NCBI GenBank assembly: GCA_963922205.1
Contig: CAWUHX010000038.1
Location: 1,116,001-1,180,000, forward strand
Length of the DNA: 64,000 nucleotides
Direction: 5' to 3'
Source: Romanomermis culicivorax
Lineage: Eukaryota; Nematoda; Enoplea; Mermithida; Mermithidae
The notes under the pieces are model-generated. The model saw nothing but the letters and a program-made list of their open reading frames with translations, made no database searches and was not told the origin of the DNA. This document shows positions 34,182 through 46,600 of this stretch, piece after piece. The stretch's first letter is position 1. Each line of letters opens with the position of its first letter. Position numbers and translations under genes: made by a program.

Positions 34182-34286
34182 CAGTGGCTGTAATGGGACA
34201 GCCTCTAAGGGACAGTTGGCTATAGTGGGACGCCTGTTGATAGTTTGGTGACTGTAGTGAGGCAATGGCTGTAGTGAGATGGGCCC
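34182..34286. repeat. Right arm of the interrupted foldback
   Basis: GTGGCTGTAATGGGACAG, GTTGGCTATAGTGGGAC, TTTGGTGACTGTAGTGAG and AATGGCTGTAGTGAGATG are degenerate inverse copies of the TATAGCCACC units at 17,274-17,410. Confidence 0.65.
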
Positions 34287-35572
34287 AAAAATATGTAGTT
34301 CGGGATCTCAAACAAAGCATCGGCTCATAATTTTCCTATAAGTAAAATCCAATGGCGAAAATTGGAAAAATCCGATGATCTTAATATTGCTTAGGACCTG
34401 GTGTATAACGAAATCAGTTTTCTAAACTCCACGCTAGTTTTGACTGTGATCGGGTGATCGATCACTGGATTGTCATCTATATACAGAGAACCAGATTTTA
34501 GAAACATTGACCTACTGCAGCTAAGAACATCAATCCACCATAGAGTTTCGTAAGTATAAAGCTAAAAATGTGATAAAAAATATTTTTAATTGCAGCTGCA
34601 ATTCGGATACGTATAACGAAAAAAATTTAATATACATAAAAGCGTAAAAAATTGAAAATTTTCTTTCCTAATGTTGGTCTTTGTAGCGGATTTTTTTTAT
34701 TCTTTTGCAATATATCAAAACCCTAATTAATAATTCCAATATCAATATAAAAAACTGTCTTATTTTTTCCGAAAAAAAGAAAAATGGAATGGCAGTGCAT
34801 TAAATGCTTGCATTTGTGTCAGAGTGCGTGGAAGCAGTATGTGAGTTTTCCCCATCGCGTGTTTCCTAAGATAGTTTCCTCCACACGTCCGCATTATTCG
34901 ACAATCCATGGTTTCTAGGATAACGGCAAATAAGAAGTTTACTTTTGCACGAATGAGTGAAATTGTTGAAATCACTATTCCTTGTGGTTTTTAGAGCCCA
35001 TTTTTTCGAATTTTACAGCCAAATGTTTCATGAACGCAGAAATGGTTGAAAAAGTTCAAGTTTCATTCAAACGTCTTTCTTTTTTGCACATGGAATGAAA
35101 CAAGGATACAATACTGGAAATCTGGATAGGCATCTTTCTTATTACAATGAATGAGAGAATACGCGAGCACCAATCAAGGGTGAATTTCAGGAATCCAATG
35201 CAATGCTGGCCCTATTTTCTGATCACAATTCGATGTTGTTGGTTCCAGTTCACGATGAAAGTTTCCTTGTCTCAACACCAGTGCATGCAGCAGGCAACAA
35301 AAGCATTGATAAACGTTTCACAAGCAAATTTCGATTGTTAATGAGAAAAGGTATAGTCTGGTTTTTGACGAAGTACATAGAAAAATGGCAAAACTATAAC
35401 TGTGTGGTCAAATCGTTCAGGCAAAAATATTACTACAGTATTTTTCACTCAAAAATTGCTAAAGGTTAGCAGAGTACGACCATAAAGTCGTAGTCCTATG
35501 CGACACATAGTTTAGCAGGAAATCGGAAAAATATGTAATTCTACGTTTTTCCAGTTTTATAGTTTGCAAGTA
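34287..35572. other. Non-coding, AT-rich
   Basis: No supported exon. A MITE-like left end (TATAGTCTGGTTTTTGACGA) occurs at about 35,354 without a clear partner. Confidence 0.5.
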
Positions 35573-36182
35573 AACGGGGTAAAGTGGGACTAGAGGGATA
35601 AAGTGGGACACTTTTTGAAAAACTTTTTGTCGCTTTTTTTTCTTAGTGTGTTAACTTTTGTGTTTTCTTCAATGAATTTTTTAATAGAGTGATGTTTTTG
35701 CTATCAAACTAATATATTTTTGTTTTCTGATGTTTAGTTACCTGTGAGATAGGGCTCCCGAGCCGGAGCACTTAAATTTTCTGTTTTTTAAGGTCGCAAA
35801 CTTCTTGCCGGCGAAGTACGAAATACGACATTATCCGGTCGTAATTATTATCCAGTTGCATTATATTAGCATTAAATATCCTTGACTTCTTTTTTTTAAA
35901 CATCTTCAGTGTCCCACTTATAACAATACAGAGTCAAAACTGCATTTTATACGTTTTTTTCGAGAGTGTCCCACTTTTGACGAATTGGGGGATAAAGTGG
36001 GACACTTTTGGAATTTAAAAAAATGAACCCCGATGTGAGTTGACTCACTAGGTTTTCACATACTCTTATCTAATCTATTAGCCATAAATCAAAAAAAAAT
36101 TACCGATATTGATCAACTTTAGCAGAGGTTATAGAGTTTTATCCAAAAAACCCCATCAAACTGTCCCACTTTAGCCCGTTCT
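35573..36182. repeat. Foldback with TAAAGTGGGAC units (about 610 bp)
   Basis: The left end AAACGGGGTAAAGTGGGAC is the near-inverse of the right end GTCCCACTTTAGCCCGTT. Internal copies occur as GATAAAGTGGGACACTTTT (35,598 and 35,991) and, inverted, as GTCCCACTT (35,912 and 35,967). The centre is AT-rich and non-coding. Confidence 0.8.
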
Positions 36183-38443
36183 ACGGTATTTCAAGAAAAA
36201 CTGTCTATAGCACGCTGTTGTTGTTTAAGGATCCATCAAATAAAGGCAATTAAATCGGTGGGACATTAATCACATCATACAGATGATGTAATTTATACCC
36301 ATTGATTCCAAATTACTTGTAAATATTCCCAATTTGCTATAAATCTTCATGAAGTCGCACTTTTTGTACAAAAGAATCAGGTCCAATACACAGTTAGGAA
36401 GGGGCGTAGCATTTTCCATGACCAGTAATTGTTCTCAGAAGTAGGTGAGTACTTTTTACGGTTCTCACTTATTCCCATCAGATAAGTTCTCATGAGTTTT
36501 CTACCTCCCATCAAATAATAGGAACGATCCAGAATTTCCAATAAAAAATGTTTGCTTGTTAGATAGGAATGTACACACCTTTTCTATAATCTACCACTCC
36601 CAAAGCCAATGGCTATGCATGATGAATTATAACTTATGAATGAAGCATTTCCTCACAACAAAAAATCATGTTGCTAACCAAGCACAACCAAGCATGCTAA
36701 CCAAGCATCCAAAGTCCACGTTTCAATCTATAAGTGCTCAAACGTGCCGATCGCGCACTGCACTCGTGTGGCGTCCAATGCACGTTCTAAAGATCATAAA
36801 TTATCGAATGGCAAAAAAAGGCTATTTTTTGTTCCTTAAGTAACCGTCCGGCCCACAACATCCCCCCCCAAAGTCTTCAATTTACGGACAAAGATTAGAC
36901 CATAGTCTAGAAAGAAAATCGCATTCTGTTAGCAACGACTCACCGACATGAGGTCGGAGCTTCGGTTTTCAATCTATCAGAACTATAAAAATCATTTTCG
37001 GCATGTCGACGTCCTCCCATGGAAACGAGGGTACAATGCCCAATTGCCTGGGAAACTTTGCCCACCCATCAATAGGGAAAATGAGGATTGGTGCGGAAAA
37101 AACACAGGAAACCCGAAATAGTTCCGCAATAAACAATAGTAATGACGATGCTCCACTGAATGATAAATTTTTGCTATTCAAATTTCTGATGAACGTTGAG
37201 AAAAAGATGGTTTACCTAAATGAAAATTATCAGGCTTACAGAATGTTGTCAAACCGCTGTGCGTGCATGACTCGAATTACCATGGACATATGTTAGACAA
37301 CCATTTCATCACGCCTGATTGCTTCTAACGATCACGTCCCAAAAAATTGCTGAGTAGACTGCTAGAAAAATCATGTCGACAGAAGTTTTACCAGAACAAA
37401 ACGAAGTGATCGTACAGAAAATGTGGGTGTGTTGACGATATTCAACATCTATCAGTAAAAATAATCGAAAATGGATCAAGCAAAGTGGAACGCTTTCTAA
37501 TTTATCAATGTATATTAATCGTAAATGAATAGCTAATTGTCTGTGCAAACATGTGTAATCAGGACCGATATGAAAATTCCAATCATAATGAAAGAAAACA
37601 GAATACATTTTTTTCTGATAAGCAAGATATGGAAATCGCTAATGAAACTTTTTTGTTTCCTTACGTAACTTTTCTTCAACTCTCTACTCTTATGCTCTCA
37701 GCCACTACAATACGTGACATTCTTTTTTTCGGAGACATTTTTGTTCATCAAGCCTTCATTGTAGGAGTTTGTTCATTTCTCATCCGCATATCTTAGCTAA
37801 TTAAAGTTGCGGGATTTATAGATTACCGTGGCCAACCCGTGCCGTCCTTAGCTGACTTGATAGTCCTAGTGTATGATTCACAAACTTCCCAGACCTGCTC
37901 TAGAAATCTCGGGCTAACCAGATCACTGGGTCTCCAAAACTCTCGCCCGTTCTGCCGGTCGCTGACGACAATCGATCTACTCTGTCTTTGACATGGCCTC
38001 CGTTTGCTGCTGTATAGGAAGTATAAATCGAAACTTTATTCACGGTAACTGATCCAGACAAGTCATACCCTCCCTATCTGGCAGAGAGAGTTTTCTTCTT
38101 GCAAGTTCGACCGTAGACAAATCGTCCCTTTAATTTGGTGCCGCCAATCGCCGAATCATAATCATTGAATAATTAAAGAAACAGACAACGAGTTTGAATA
38201 ATGTTTTATCGTGGCGAGCTACCAAAACCGCAGTGGCTGCAAATTGGCCCATGAAGAGAAACCACTGGTTATGAAGGAGAGGAAAACGCACAAACTTTCA
38301 CCAAACATCAACTTTTTATTTTGTGCAAGGTTAATGGGCAAAAAAAGACCCTATCAACTAATTCAGGTAGATGCAGAAAAGAAGGAAAAAAATGACAAAA
38401 CGGGAAATAGGAAATGAATGTAAAACCTATGGGTAGGAATCAT
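36183..38443. other. Non-coding, one weak ORF and a GC-richer patch
   Basis: The stretch 37,830-38,160 is visibly more GC-rich than its surroundings and might be a fragment of an older retroelement, but I cannot tie it to any repeat here. A possible short ORF is listed separately. A MITE-end-like word (GAAAAACTGTCTATAG) occurs at 36,195. Confidence 0.45.
37003..37296 (+). CDS. Possible small hypothetical protein or exon (97 codons)
   Basis: An ATG-initiated frame encodes a polar, Asn/Met/Lys-rich product ending RCACMTRITMDIC. I recognise no domain, signal peptide or membrane segment. A weak acceptor-like TTTTCAATCTATCAG lies about 25 bases upstream. The length is possible by chance in this composition, so it is recorded only as a candidate. 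Confidence 0.2.
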   Translation: MSTSSHGNEGTMPNCLGNFAHPSIGKMRIGAEKTQETRNSSAINNSNDDAPLNDKFLLFKFLMNVEKKMVYLNENYQAYRMLSNRCACMTRITMDIC

Positions 38444-39130
38444 TAGCGCAGTCGGGCCAAAAGCGCAGCCAAATGTTCAAAAGCGCAATCAATGCAAATG
38501 GGTTCAAAAGCGCAGTCAGTGATGAACTATTCTACAATAGTTTAAAGGGTCAAAAGCGCAGGCAACAGTTAGCTACAGACAAAATTTAACCTAAAAATGG
38601 ATATAAATTTTTCGAAAACTGAGTGGGCATGCTACACGACAATAATACTTAAAAAATGCATCTCATTAAGAAAAAGCGTAGTTTTTTGGCCTCTTTTTGA
38701 GTGCTTCCAAAAATAGGCAACTTGTACATGGTGCTTAGTTCACAAAAGCGTTTTCGACTGTTGTTCCATCGTTTGTAAAATCGTTCTTGTCAATTTCCTC
38801 CGAATTGTACCATTCCAATGAATTTCGGTGAAGCGAGCTACGTGTTAAATCATTCTCTGAAAACCAAGATTCTTTCGTTTGCACATCCTTTAAATTCGAA
38901 TCAACTTTACCAATTTCGTAAAAAATCGCTTTATACATACACATGTCACTGAAAAGCAAAATTAAGCATTATATCTGCAATTAGCAAGTTCCGAAGCAAC
39001 GTTAATGCTAACGAAACATATGACTGCGCTTTTGAAACTGTTGGCTGCGCTTTTGATGATCCTGTGCTATTAAAACAACTGTGCTGCGTTTTTGAAGCAA
39101 CTGCGCTTTTGAACTAACTGCGCTTTTGAC
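38444..39130. repeat. Foldback with CAAAAGCGCAG units (about 690 bp)
   Basis: The left side has at least five copies of TTCAAAAGCGCAGTCA-like units (38,444-38,570). The right side has at least five copies of the inverse, CTGCGCTTTTGAA (39,024-39,130). The centre (38,571-39,020) is AT-rich; the 74-codon minus frame at 38,735-38,959 is inside it and not convincing. Confidence 0.85.
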
Positions 39131-40060
39131 CTCCAATCAAATCTATTACCTCAAGTTACGGTAAGAATATTTAGTGCAAAGGAAGTTTTAATTTCATGTT
39201 AGAACGTGGTCGCCAAGCCAAATCCTACTTGTGGCAACAGTTGTAGGTCGACCAACATCGCTTCTGATAACTCTCAGTCAGGCCCCAGATAATTATGACG
39301 ACTTGGTGTAGTGTTATGATCTGTCCAGATTATTAGAGATTAGGTATCTATGGTTATAAAGGGAGAGCTTGCAGTGCTTGGAGTACCCAGTCCAGTGCAA
39401 TAACATTAAATAGACGAGAACCACATAAGTTAACCCCTATGCCAGGATTGTCGGAAATTCCGGTTATCCAAAGTTCTGCGACTTCAAGTGTGTCGTCAGA
39501 CGACTCCCTCCTGTGGCCGAAAAGCATCCCATAAGGCTATCTGTGGAGCATAGGATGGAAAAAAGAGGAGCGAAGGACAAATTCTTGGCTAAATCTCAGC
39601 AGATATGGTCACTGATAGCGGGATCAGATGGCTAACCTGGCAACCTTCGTGTGAGATCGGCTCTCATATGATTGTATTTGGTGGTACTAAGCCTGGTGAC
39701 CCACCTATAAGGAGAATTTAGTGGGTATGGTACGTAAAGATTAAAATATATATAATATAAATATAAATAGGAAAAGCTACTTCAAACCATTTTGCATGGG
39801 ACCAAAAAGAAGGGGTAAAATAGGAAATGCAAAAGAACCTAGAAACTACTAGGTCAAGTTATAGCAATAGAAAGTGTTAAGGAGGAGGTTCGGCATCATA
39901 TTGTATGGGCAAATTACCCATACGACAAAGTTATGAATTGCAGAAATTATGATAATTATGTAGCACGCTGAACATGTTCAGATACACAGAGCTTGAAATC
40001 ATGAAAAGACTAGAAAGTTATCATATTCTAATTTTTTAACCTCGCCTTGGTTCCCGTTGT
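39131..40060. other. Non-coding, with an unexplained GC-richer block
   Basis: Bases 39,220-39,730 differ in composition from the flanks and have no long frame. An LTR or SINE-like fragment is possible, but I found no repeat partner or terminal structure. A TATATA-rich run follows at 39,747. Confidence 0.4.
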
Positions 40061-40180
40061 CTATAGTCAGCTTGCTATAAAATGCTTTTGAATCAAGAAA
40101 TGACAAAAATTGGCGCTGCCGCTGACATCTTTTACACAAAGCTTTTACGAATTACGATAGAATTGAATAGTGGACAGCGT
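40061..40180. mobile_element. MITE, truncated copy, just 3' of the receptor gene
   Basis: CTATAGTCAGCTTGCTATAAA with AATGCTTTTGAATC and ACACAAAGCTTTTACGAATT matches the left half of the family, closest to the copy at 47,660. The right half is missing. Confidence 0.6.
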
Positions 40181-40363
40181 TTTTTCAACTTTGAAAAATT
40201 ATCGGAAAATGATATTTAAAGAATTATAGGAGTTGCGTTGCTTCGTCACAGTGTACATTTTACAGAATTTGTATTGCTTAAAATGTCCAAATACTGCGAA
40301 CATACAAGGCATCGAACGTACGACTATCAAACATTATTTCGTGAAAAATCCACAGAATCACTC

Positions 40364-40694
40364 TCAAATCCCGTATCGGTGCTTGCACATCATTTCCAAC
40401 GAACGCTCTTTGTCGTCCAAAGTGAAATCGACCCGGTGATCCGATGAGGCGACCAAAGCCACGCTACTGGGCACTACCCTGACTACGCCTTGGGCCACGG
40501 CTATCGACCTGCCAAAAGTCAAACTTCTTTTTTCGCAACTGTCCTTCCTTCTTGGCCTGCACAGTTTGCACAATAACAACCATTTGAAAGCTTGGCCGAA
40601 TTCTTTATTAAACAACGAATAAATGAACGGGTTGATGGCCGAATTACAGTATCCCAACCACGTGACCGTCGTGAAAATGATCGTTCGATTGTTT
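40364..40694 (-). CDS. Receptor exon 6: TM7, helix 8, C-tail, stop
   Basis: Acceptor TTTTTATAG. Codes WLGYCNSAINPFIY, helix 8 with Cys residues likely to be palmitoylated, and a tail of about 80 residues ending at TGA (40,364-40,366). Confidence 0.92.
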
Positions 40695-43600
40695 CTATAA
40701 AAATAATTGATAAATTTTTCACATGATCGTTAATCTGACAAATTATATTGAATGATTACTCGTCGGGGATGCAACTTTTGCATACGCCCAGTAGAACGTT
40801 GATGACGAAGAAAGGGAGCCAACAAGTGATGAAGCACGTGACAACGATGCCCAACGTTTTGGCAGCTTTGCTTTCTTTCAAAAGTAATCTGAACGAAAAT
40901 AGGAACGTAGAATTCCATTTCTGTACTTAAGTTGATTTTATTCACTTTTTGATAAGCATTTGTTCCACTTTTTTACTTCCGAAGGTAGGTTTCAATGGTA
41001 TAAAATTTCGAAATAATGCATGTTAGTGCATTTTAAGAAATGCTGAATTATTACGAAGTTTGAAAGCCTCCGTGTAGCAGTGTAAAATCAGTCTTTAACC
41101 ACATGATGCACTTTTTTGATATTTGTCAGTTCTACCAAATGTTGTATGCTTGTACCCTTGTGGTTTCTTAGAGCATGGTTCTGCAAATTTATGCAAATTT
41201 CTGTGTAAGAAAAGCATACGGAGGAAAAACTGACTCAATCCATTTTGAATGATCGACGTTGTGATCGTATGAACGTGCGTTCAATAAGGAAAAACTAGTT
41301 TGCTTATTACTGCAATCAATGAGAGAATTTTTCTCGTTAGTGAGCAGCAAACAGAACAGCTGAAAATTTCCTTCAATAACCTGCTTCAATGGTCAAAATT
41401 TCTCGGTTATCATTCAGGTATCGATACAGTTCTGCACGAATCGACAGTGGATAAGCATGATGTTTTTCAACGATTTGGCCCTCCACACTCTCATAATGAA
41501 ATTTAACGTTTTTCTACACTATAAACGATTTCGCTACGTAAAAACTGTGTTTCCTTGTCGGCTAGAAAATGCACTATGTGCAATTTCATAATTAAAGACT
41601 TGAAATTCCTCGACACAATGCTCCATGATTCAATAGTTTATGAGTGGTTCATAACTTTCCAGTTGCTGCAGTGTCCAGGTAAGTAAATTTAGCTTATCGG
41701 AACGCATGAGATAATTTCAGCTGCTGTAAATTCTAAACTCCAGACTGGTCCGGCAGTTCGAAGTTAAAGTACTGGACTATTGAACTCATACAGGAATTCA
41801 GTACCCTATAGATTTAAGCAACGGCATCCTGGCACATATTTTATTTTATGACATCTCCCGATGCTCCAGGATGAACTGTTGACGAATCTGACGCTAGTCG
41901 AAGATTGAATGTCACTGTCGCAGGTAACGACGATTAGGTTCACCTTTAAGGTCCTAGTATACTTCAACGGCCGGCGGCGGCCGGCGGTGGCCGGCGCCGG
42001 TCGGGGCCGGACGGTGCCACATGAAATATTTCTAAACCGGCGCCGGCCGTCACCGGTTGCAAATTTTTGCTGCTACACTTCATCCGGTGCCGGCCGTGAG
42101 ATACATACTGCAAACCTACGAAAAAATGATAAAATACCAAGATGCATTTTTTGCACCATAAATCCTCTGTTATAACATACTCGACGGCTAGCGACGGTTC
42201 AGAAATTTCGATTGAATCGAAATTGACAACCGGCGCCGGCCGGCGCCGTCCGTCATCAAAAAGACGAAGTATAGCAGCTTGAAACCGGCGCCGGCCGGCG
42301 CCGGCTATGAGCTGCTATACTTCTTACAATGACGGCCGGCGCCGGCCGTCGAAGTATAGCAAGGCCTTTATGTCTCTTTTTTACTATGAAAGCTACAAAA
42401 TCATCTTCTTTCCTAACTATGATACAATGCTGACTATGAAGAAATTATGAAAAATGGAAATGATTGTTCTCCGGAACTTCGAGAAACCCTACAACGAGAA
42501 ATAATTTTTGAAACGCAATAAATCCAACACTGTTCGAAAGATCTCTTTGAGCTCTATTGGAAAACATTTTTCATATTTGTGTACCCTTATTTTCGACAGA
42601 AGTATGGAAAGTGCGAATCTCCCTTAAACTGAGTTTATTTTTCTTACTTGGCCCTAATTTTCGACAAACGTCCGACCGACTTGCTGGTCATATTCGACCC
42701 GCAGTCCGTGCTTTCCTCGTCCCTGAACGTCAGCTTAGGTGCCACTGGTTGCTCCTGACGCTGCCGCGGGCTGCACATCGTGTTGGTCGACGAATATCTT
42801 TGCATACAAACCCGGCGTCTGAAAGACCGCGGCAGCGGCAATGGCGTTTTCTGCGATGGCGTCGCGGCGCGGTCGCGGAGCGGTGATTTTTCGTCTACGA
42901 CGATCGTAGTAGCCGTCGCCGCTTTCCTGTTGGGAAAAATTAGGGCACTGGAGACGGTGACGGACGACAAATTGTCCAATTGGGAACTACTGATGGAAGA
43001 ATCGTCGGCTCCGGTGGTCAGTAACAGCATACTAACATTAACTATGGTTTGTTGCTGGTTTCCCATCTGGAATAGAAAGGAAGATGAAGCTAGAATATAT
43101 TGAACAAATTTGAATATTTTGATGAGCAAAAACGTGCACAAAATTTAAAGTGGTGTTTTCGGAAGCTCTCATAAAAATCTTGTGTCGGGTATTTTTTTTT
43201 CGAGTTCAGTATCACAGAAGCTTTGTTTAATGTATTTGGATTTCATCTTTAATCAATGCTCATACTTTTATTAATTGTACAAAAATTGGGCAACTTGATT
43301 TGTATTTATGTTCTAGATCTTCGCTGTTACTTATTTGAGAACCAGCAGAACTCTAAAATGTAAAAAAATTGAAAGATGCTAAATTTAAATTTTTCAGCAA
43401 AATGTAGTCGAATTTTTTTGTGATATAAAATTTTTGTGAGGACGAATTTTTAAAAACACACATTCTGAAACTGATTGTGAGAAGCTGAAAGTTAAAAACT
43501 CTGAATTTATTGTCTTGAAAAAAAAATAATACAAGTATGCGTTCAAAATCAACGGATTTTTCATTACAATACAACAATGATACCAAAAACCCTTGTTCAT

Positions 43601-46600
43601 TATAAATAAACTTGACTAAAAAGTTACTATGGTAATGGAAACTAATGAAACGGGTATACTATATGATATGCAGATAAATCAAGGATTTGACTGACACTAT
43701 TTAGTTGTGTCATTTGGACCATTTTGGAAATCACTGATGGCTCCAAACTATTCAAAAAGCTCTGTTTCAGTTTATGACCCTATCCACTGACTTCAAGAAT
43801 GCTGCTCTCTGCTATGTCGCTTTTGCGGAGAAAAAATATCTTCATGAATCTGTAATGTTGAAAGTCACAGAGGATTGAGATAGTCAGAATCTGAACCGCT
43901 CTCTTAAAGTAAAATATTAGCCTTACGAAAGAAATTTTAAATACGTTCAGTCGTGCTTGTAGTTAAAATATTGATATGGTTATCCTATGTTCGAATTCGT
44001 GAAATTTTCTGCCTCCGGAATTTCAAATTAACTTTACCGTACATGTTATTGGGAGGAAGTACCGTAGGAATCCTCCATGAGAAATCGTGAAAATACCTAT
44101 TCACGACCCTCTAAGATTGACCAAACATGAGGCCACCATAGGCTGCTGTATGGTATCCCATCAGTAACGACGAATAAAGACTGAAAAAGTCCATTTCTTG
44201 ACAAGTGATGATTTTGAAAAAAATTATCAAAAGTGTCAATTTTTCGGTAGCTGTACTACATGAATTAATTGTTATTGGTTTTTTGATCACAAGAACTATT
44301 TTTCGCTGACTTTTGATGCAAACTCTCTTTCTCCAATGTCAAATTTCGAACAATGTATGACCCCACCCATGAAAAAACCGCTTCGCTAGACTTCCGAGAT
44401 GCGTTATATGCATTATTGGTAGCAGTGACTTTTTAAAATCAGATATGTCTTGTGTGACCGGGAAACATGTGAAGTCAAACATGGATGGTCGCCTACGCTT
44501 TGATTGAGGTTGTAAATTTCAAGTAATACATGTACAGTTAACATACATACCGTTTTGAATTTGTGCTCGTTGCCCGGCGTGCCACCCCTATGAACCCTCA
44601 TATGGACGCCCGGACTAAAGGCGCTGGTATGTTGGCCCGTCTTTAGCTGGCGCTGAAAAGCGCTGGCCACGATATAAACTCTCCAATAGGCGTAGACGAT
44701 TATGAATAATGGCACGTAAAACGATATCAGGGATGAAAATACTAAATAGCCCAGATCGTCGGTAAATTCGCAGATCGAATCATTGGTGTACAATTGGGCA
44801 GCCGTAAAACGCCACCAAACGATGGCCGGGAATGAAATGATGCAAGAAACGAACCAGACAAGTCCAATGAAAAATAAGGCTCTGGAAATGGGCAAAAAAA
44901 TTTCTGTGTGGTACAGTGCCTAGCGAAAATTGACCGTTTCAACAGTTTACCGTACATCACTCTGTTTAGTTTTCCAGGTGCCAAGCTGATCTTTTGGTGC
45001 TAAGCTTATTGACTACAGTAACTATCTCATACTGTCATTCTTCACAGTTAAGAAAACTGTCAATTCTATGTCACTCATGAATCCTTCCTCTACACATTTT
45101 ACGGTAGAAATTTTTTCAACGAAGGGAGTTTTGTAAGCTGAAAATCAAAATCCTGTATCGACCAATTATGCTCCAGAAAAATCGTCAGTCTTTTGATTTA
45201 ATTAATTTTATCAGTTTTGGACTTGATTCAATCAATACGGTGGAATACGAGCAACTTGTGAGGAGAAAAGATTCAAATGACATGCATTAACTTTCATAAT
45301 TTTTGTATCTTGTTGATGTCAGACCAACTTGTCAAATTCATATTTACAACACAGTCATACGCGGCATGAAATTTATCCTTTAGCAACAACAAGTATCTTC
45401 TGTCTGTTTTTCTTGAAACGCTTTCAAAAAATGAAAGTGGAAAGCAGGTACTATTTTATACTTCTAAAATTTTCGGGTTAATCATTATGTCGTATGAAAC
45501 AAAAAATTTGTGAGCATACTCAACTAGTTTTTAAAAAAATTTAGTAAAAACTCTGTGAATTACTCTATTTACCTGAACTTCAGACTCTTACATTTCAAAC
45601 ATTGAATCTTTGAACAATGCAATAGATTAGGCTTGAAATGTTCACATAATTCAAAAATTACCTTTCCCTAGAAAGAAATGACTGAAATGAATGATCCATG
45701 TCAGTAACCTTGTTTCTAGGAGAAATTTTTTATATTCTGCTCAATTTTGCAAATTTTGAGAAACGCGAAGCAGTCGATTGATCAAATTCATTTGGTATAA
45801 TGATTAAGAATCTATATCAAAATTTGAGATCAAATGGTCGAAGTTATGATGATTCAAGTGTGTTTTCAACTATCAATTCAACTGTCATTTACCAATTTTT
45901 TGCTTTTCCACTAAAAAGCGCTTCACAATATGTTGCCTATCCATTTGATCATTTTCCATTCTTCAAATTTCCTCAATCTGCATTTTTGCATTCTTTTTTT
46001 TGTTGTCCTCATTTATTCAAGAATTCATTACTTCTGCACGTCCCCGCCATACTGGTACACAAAAAAACCTGAACGGAGTAAATAGTATCCCGTTGACAAT
46101 CTTATCCTTTTTTCATGTCATACACCTAACGAGACATTCGGCTCAATTCATTACTACTTAATGAAGTCACGTGACGATAAGAAAGTGTATTATTTACTAG
46201 CCTAATATAAAAAAATCGGTTTGTACACACTCACTTCCTGAGCGTAATCCTTTGCCGATAATTCAGAGGATCATTGACGGCTATATACCGATCAATGGCC
46301 AACAAGCACAAATTCCATATGGAAGCTGTGCTGGCCAAAACGTCGACCGAATGCCAAAAGTCGCATAATTCTAAACCAAAATACCACTGGTGTTGCCAAA
46401 CTTCGTGAGCTGTAAAAAATCAAATTATTCTCCAAAAATCATCTCTCACTCCAATGGTTTTACAAAACCGATGCTTAGTGTGGAAAGTGGATTCTACTTC
46501 ATAAAAATGCTGGTCCTTCGTTGATAGTATTTGAAGCCGTTACGCACTACTGTATGAGCGAAAATGCAAGTTATTTTTAGAAGTTTTGCAACACTTCTAC

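Noticed and set aside
36640..36843. Small plus-strand ORF of 67 codons
   Set aside because: Short, no domain, and partly created by a local CTAACCAAGCA repetition.
45800..46072. 90-codon Phe-rich frame within receptor intron 2
   Set aside because: On the opposite strand inside an intron, with a composition typical of T-rich chance frames.
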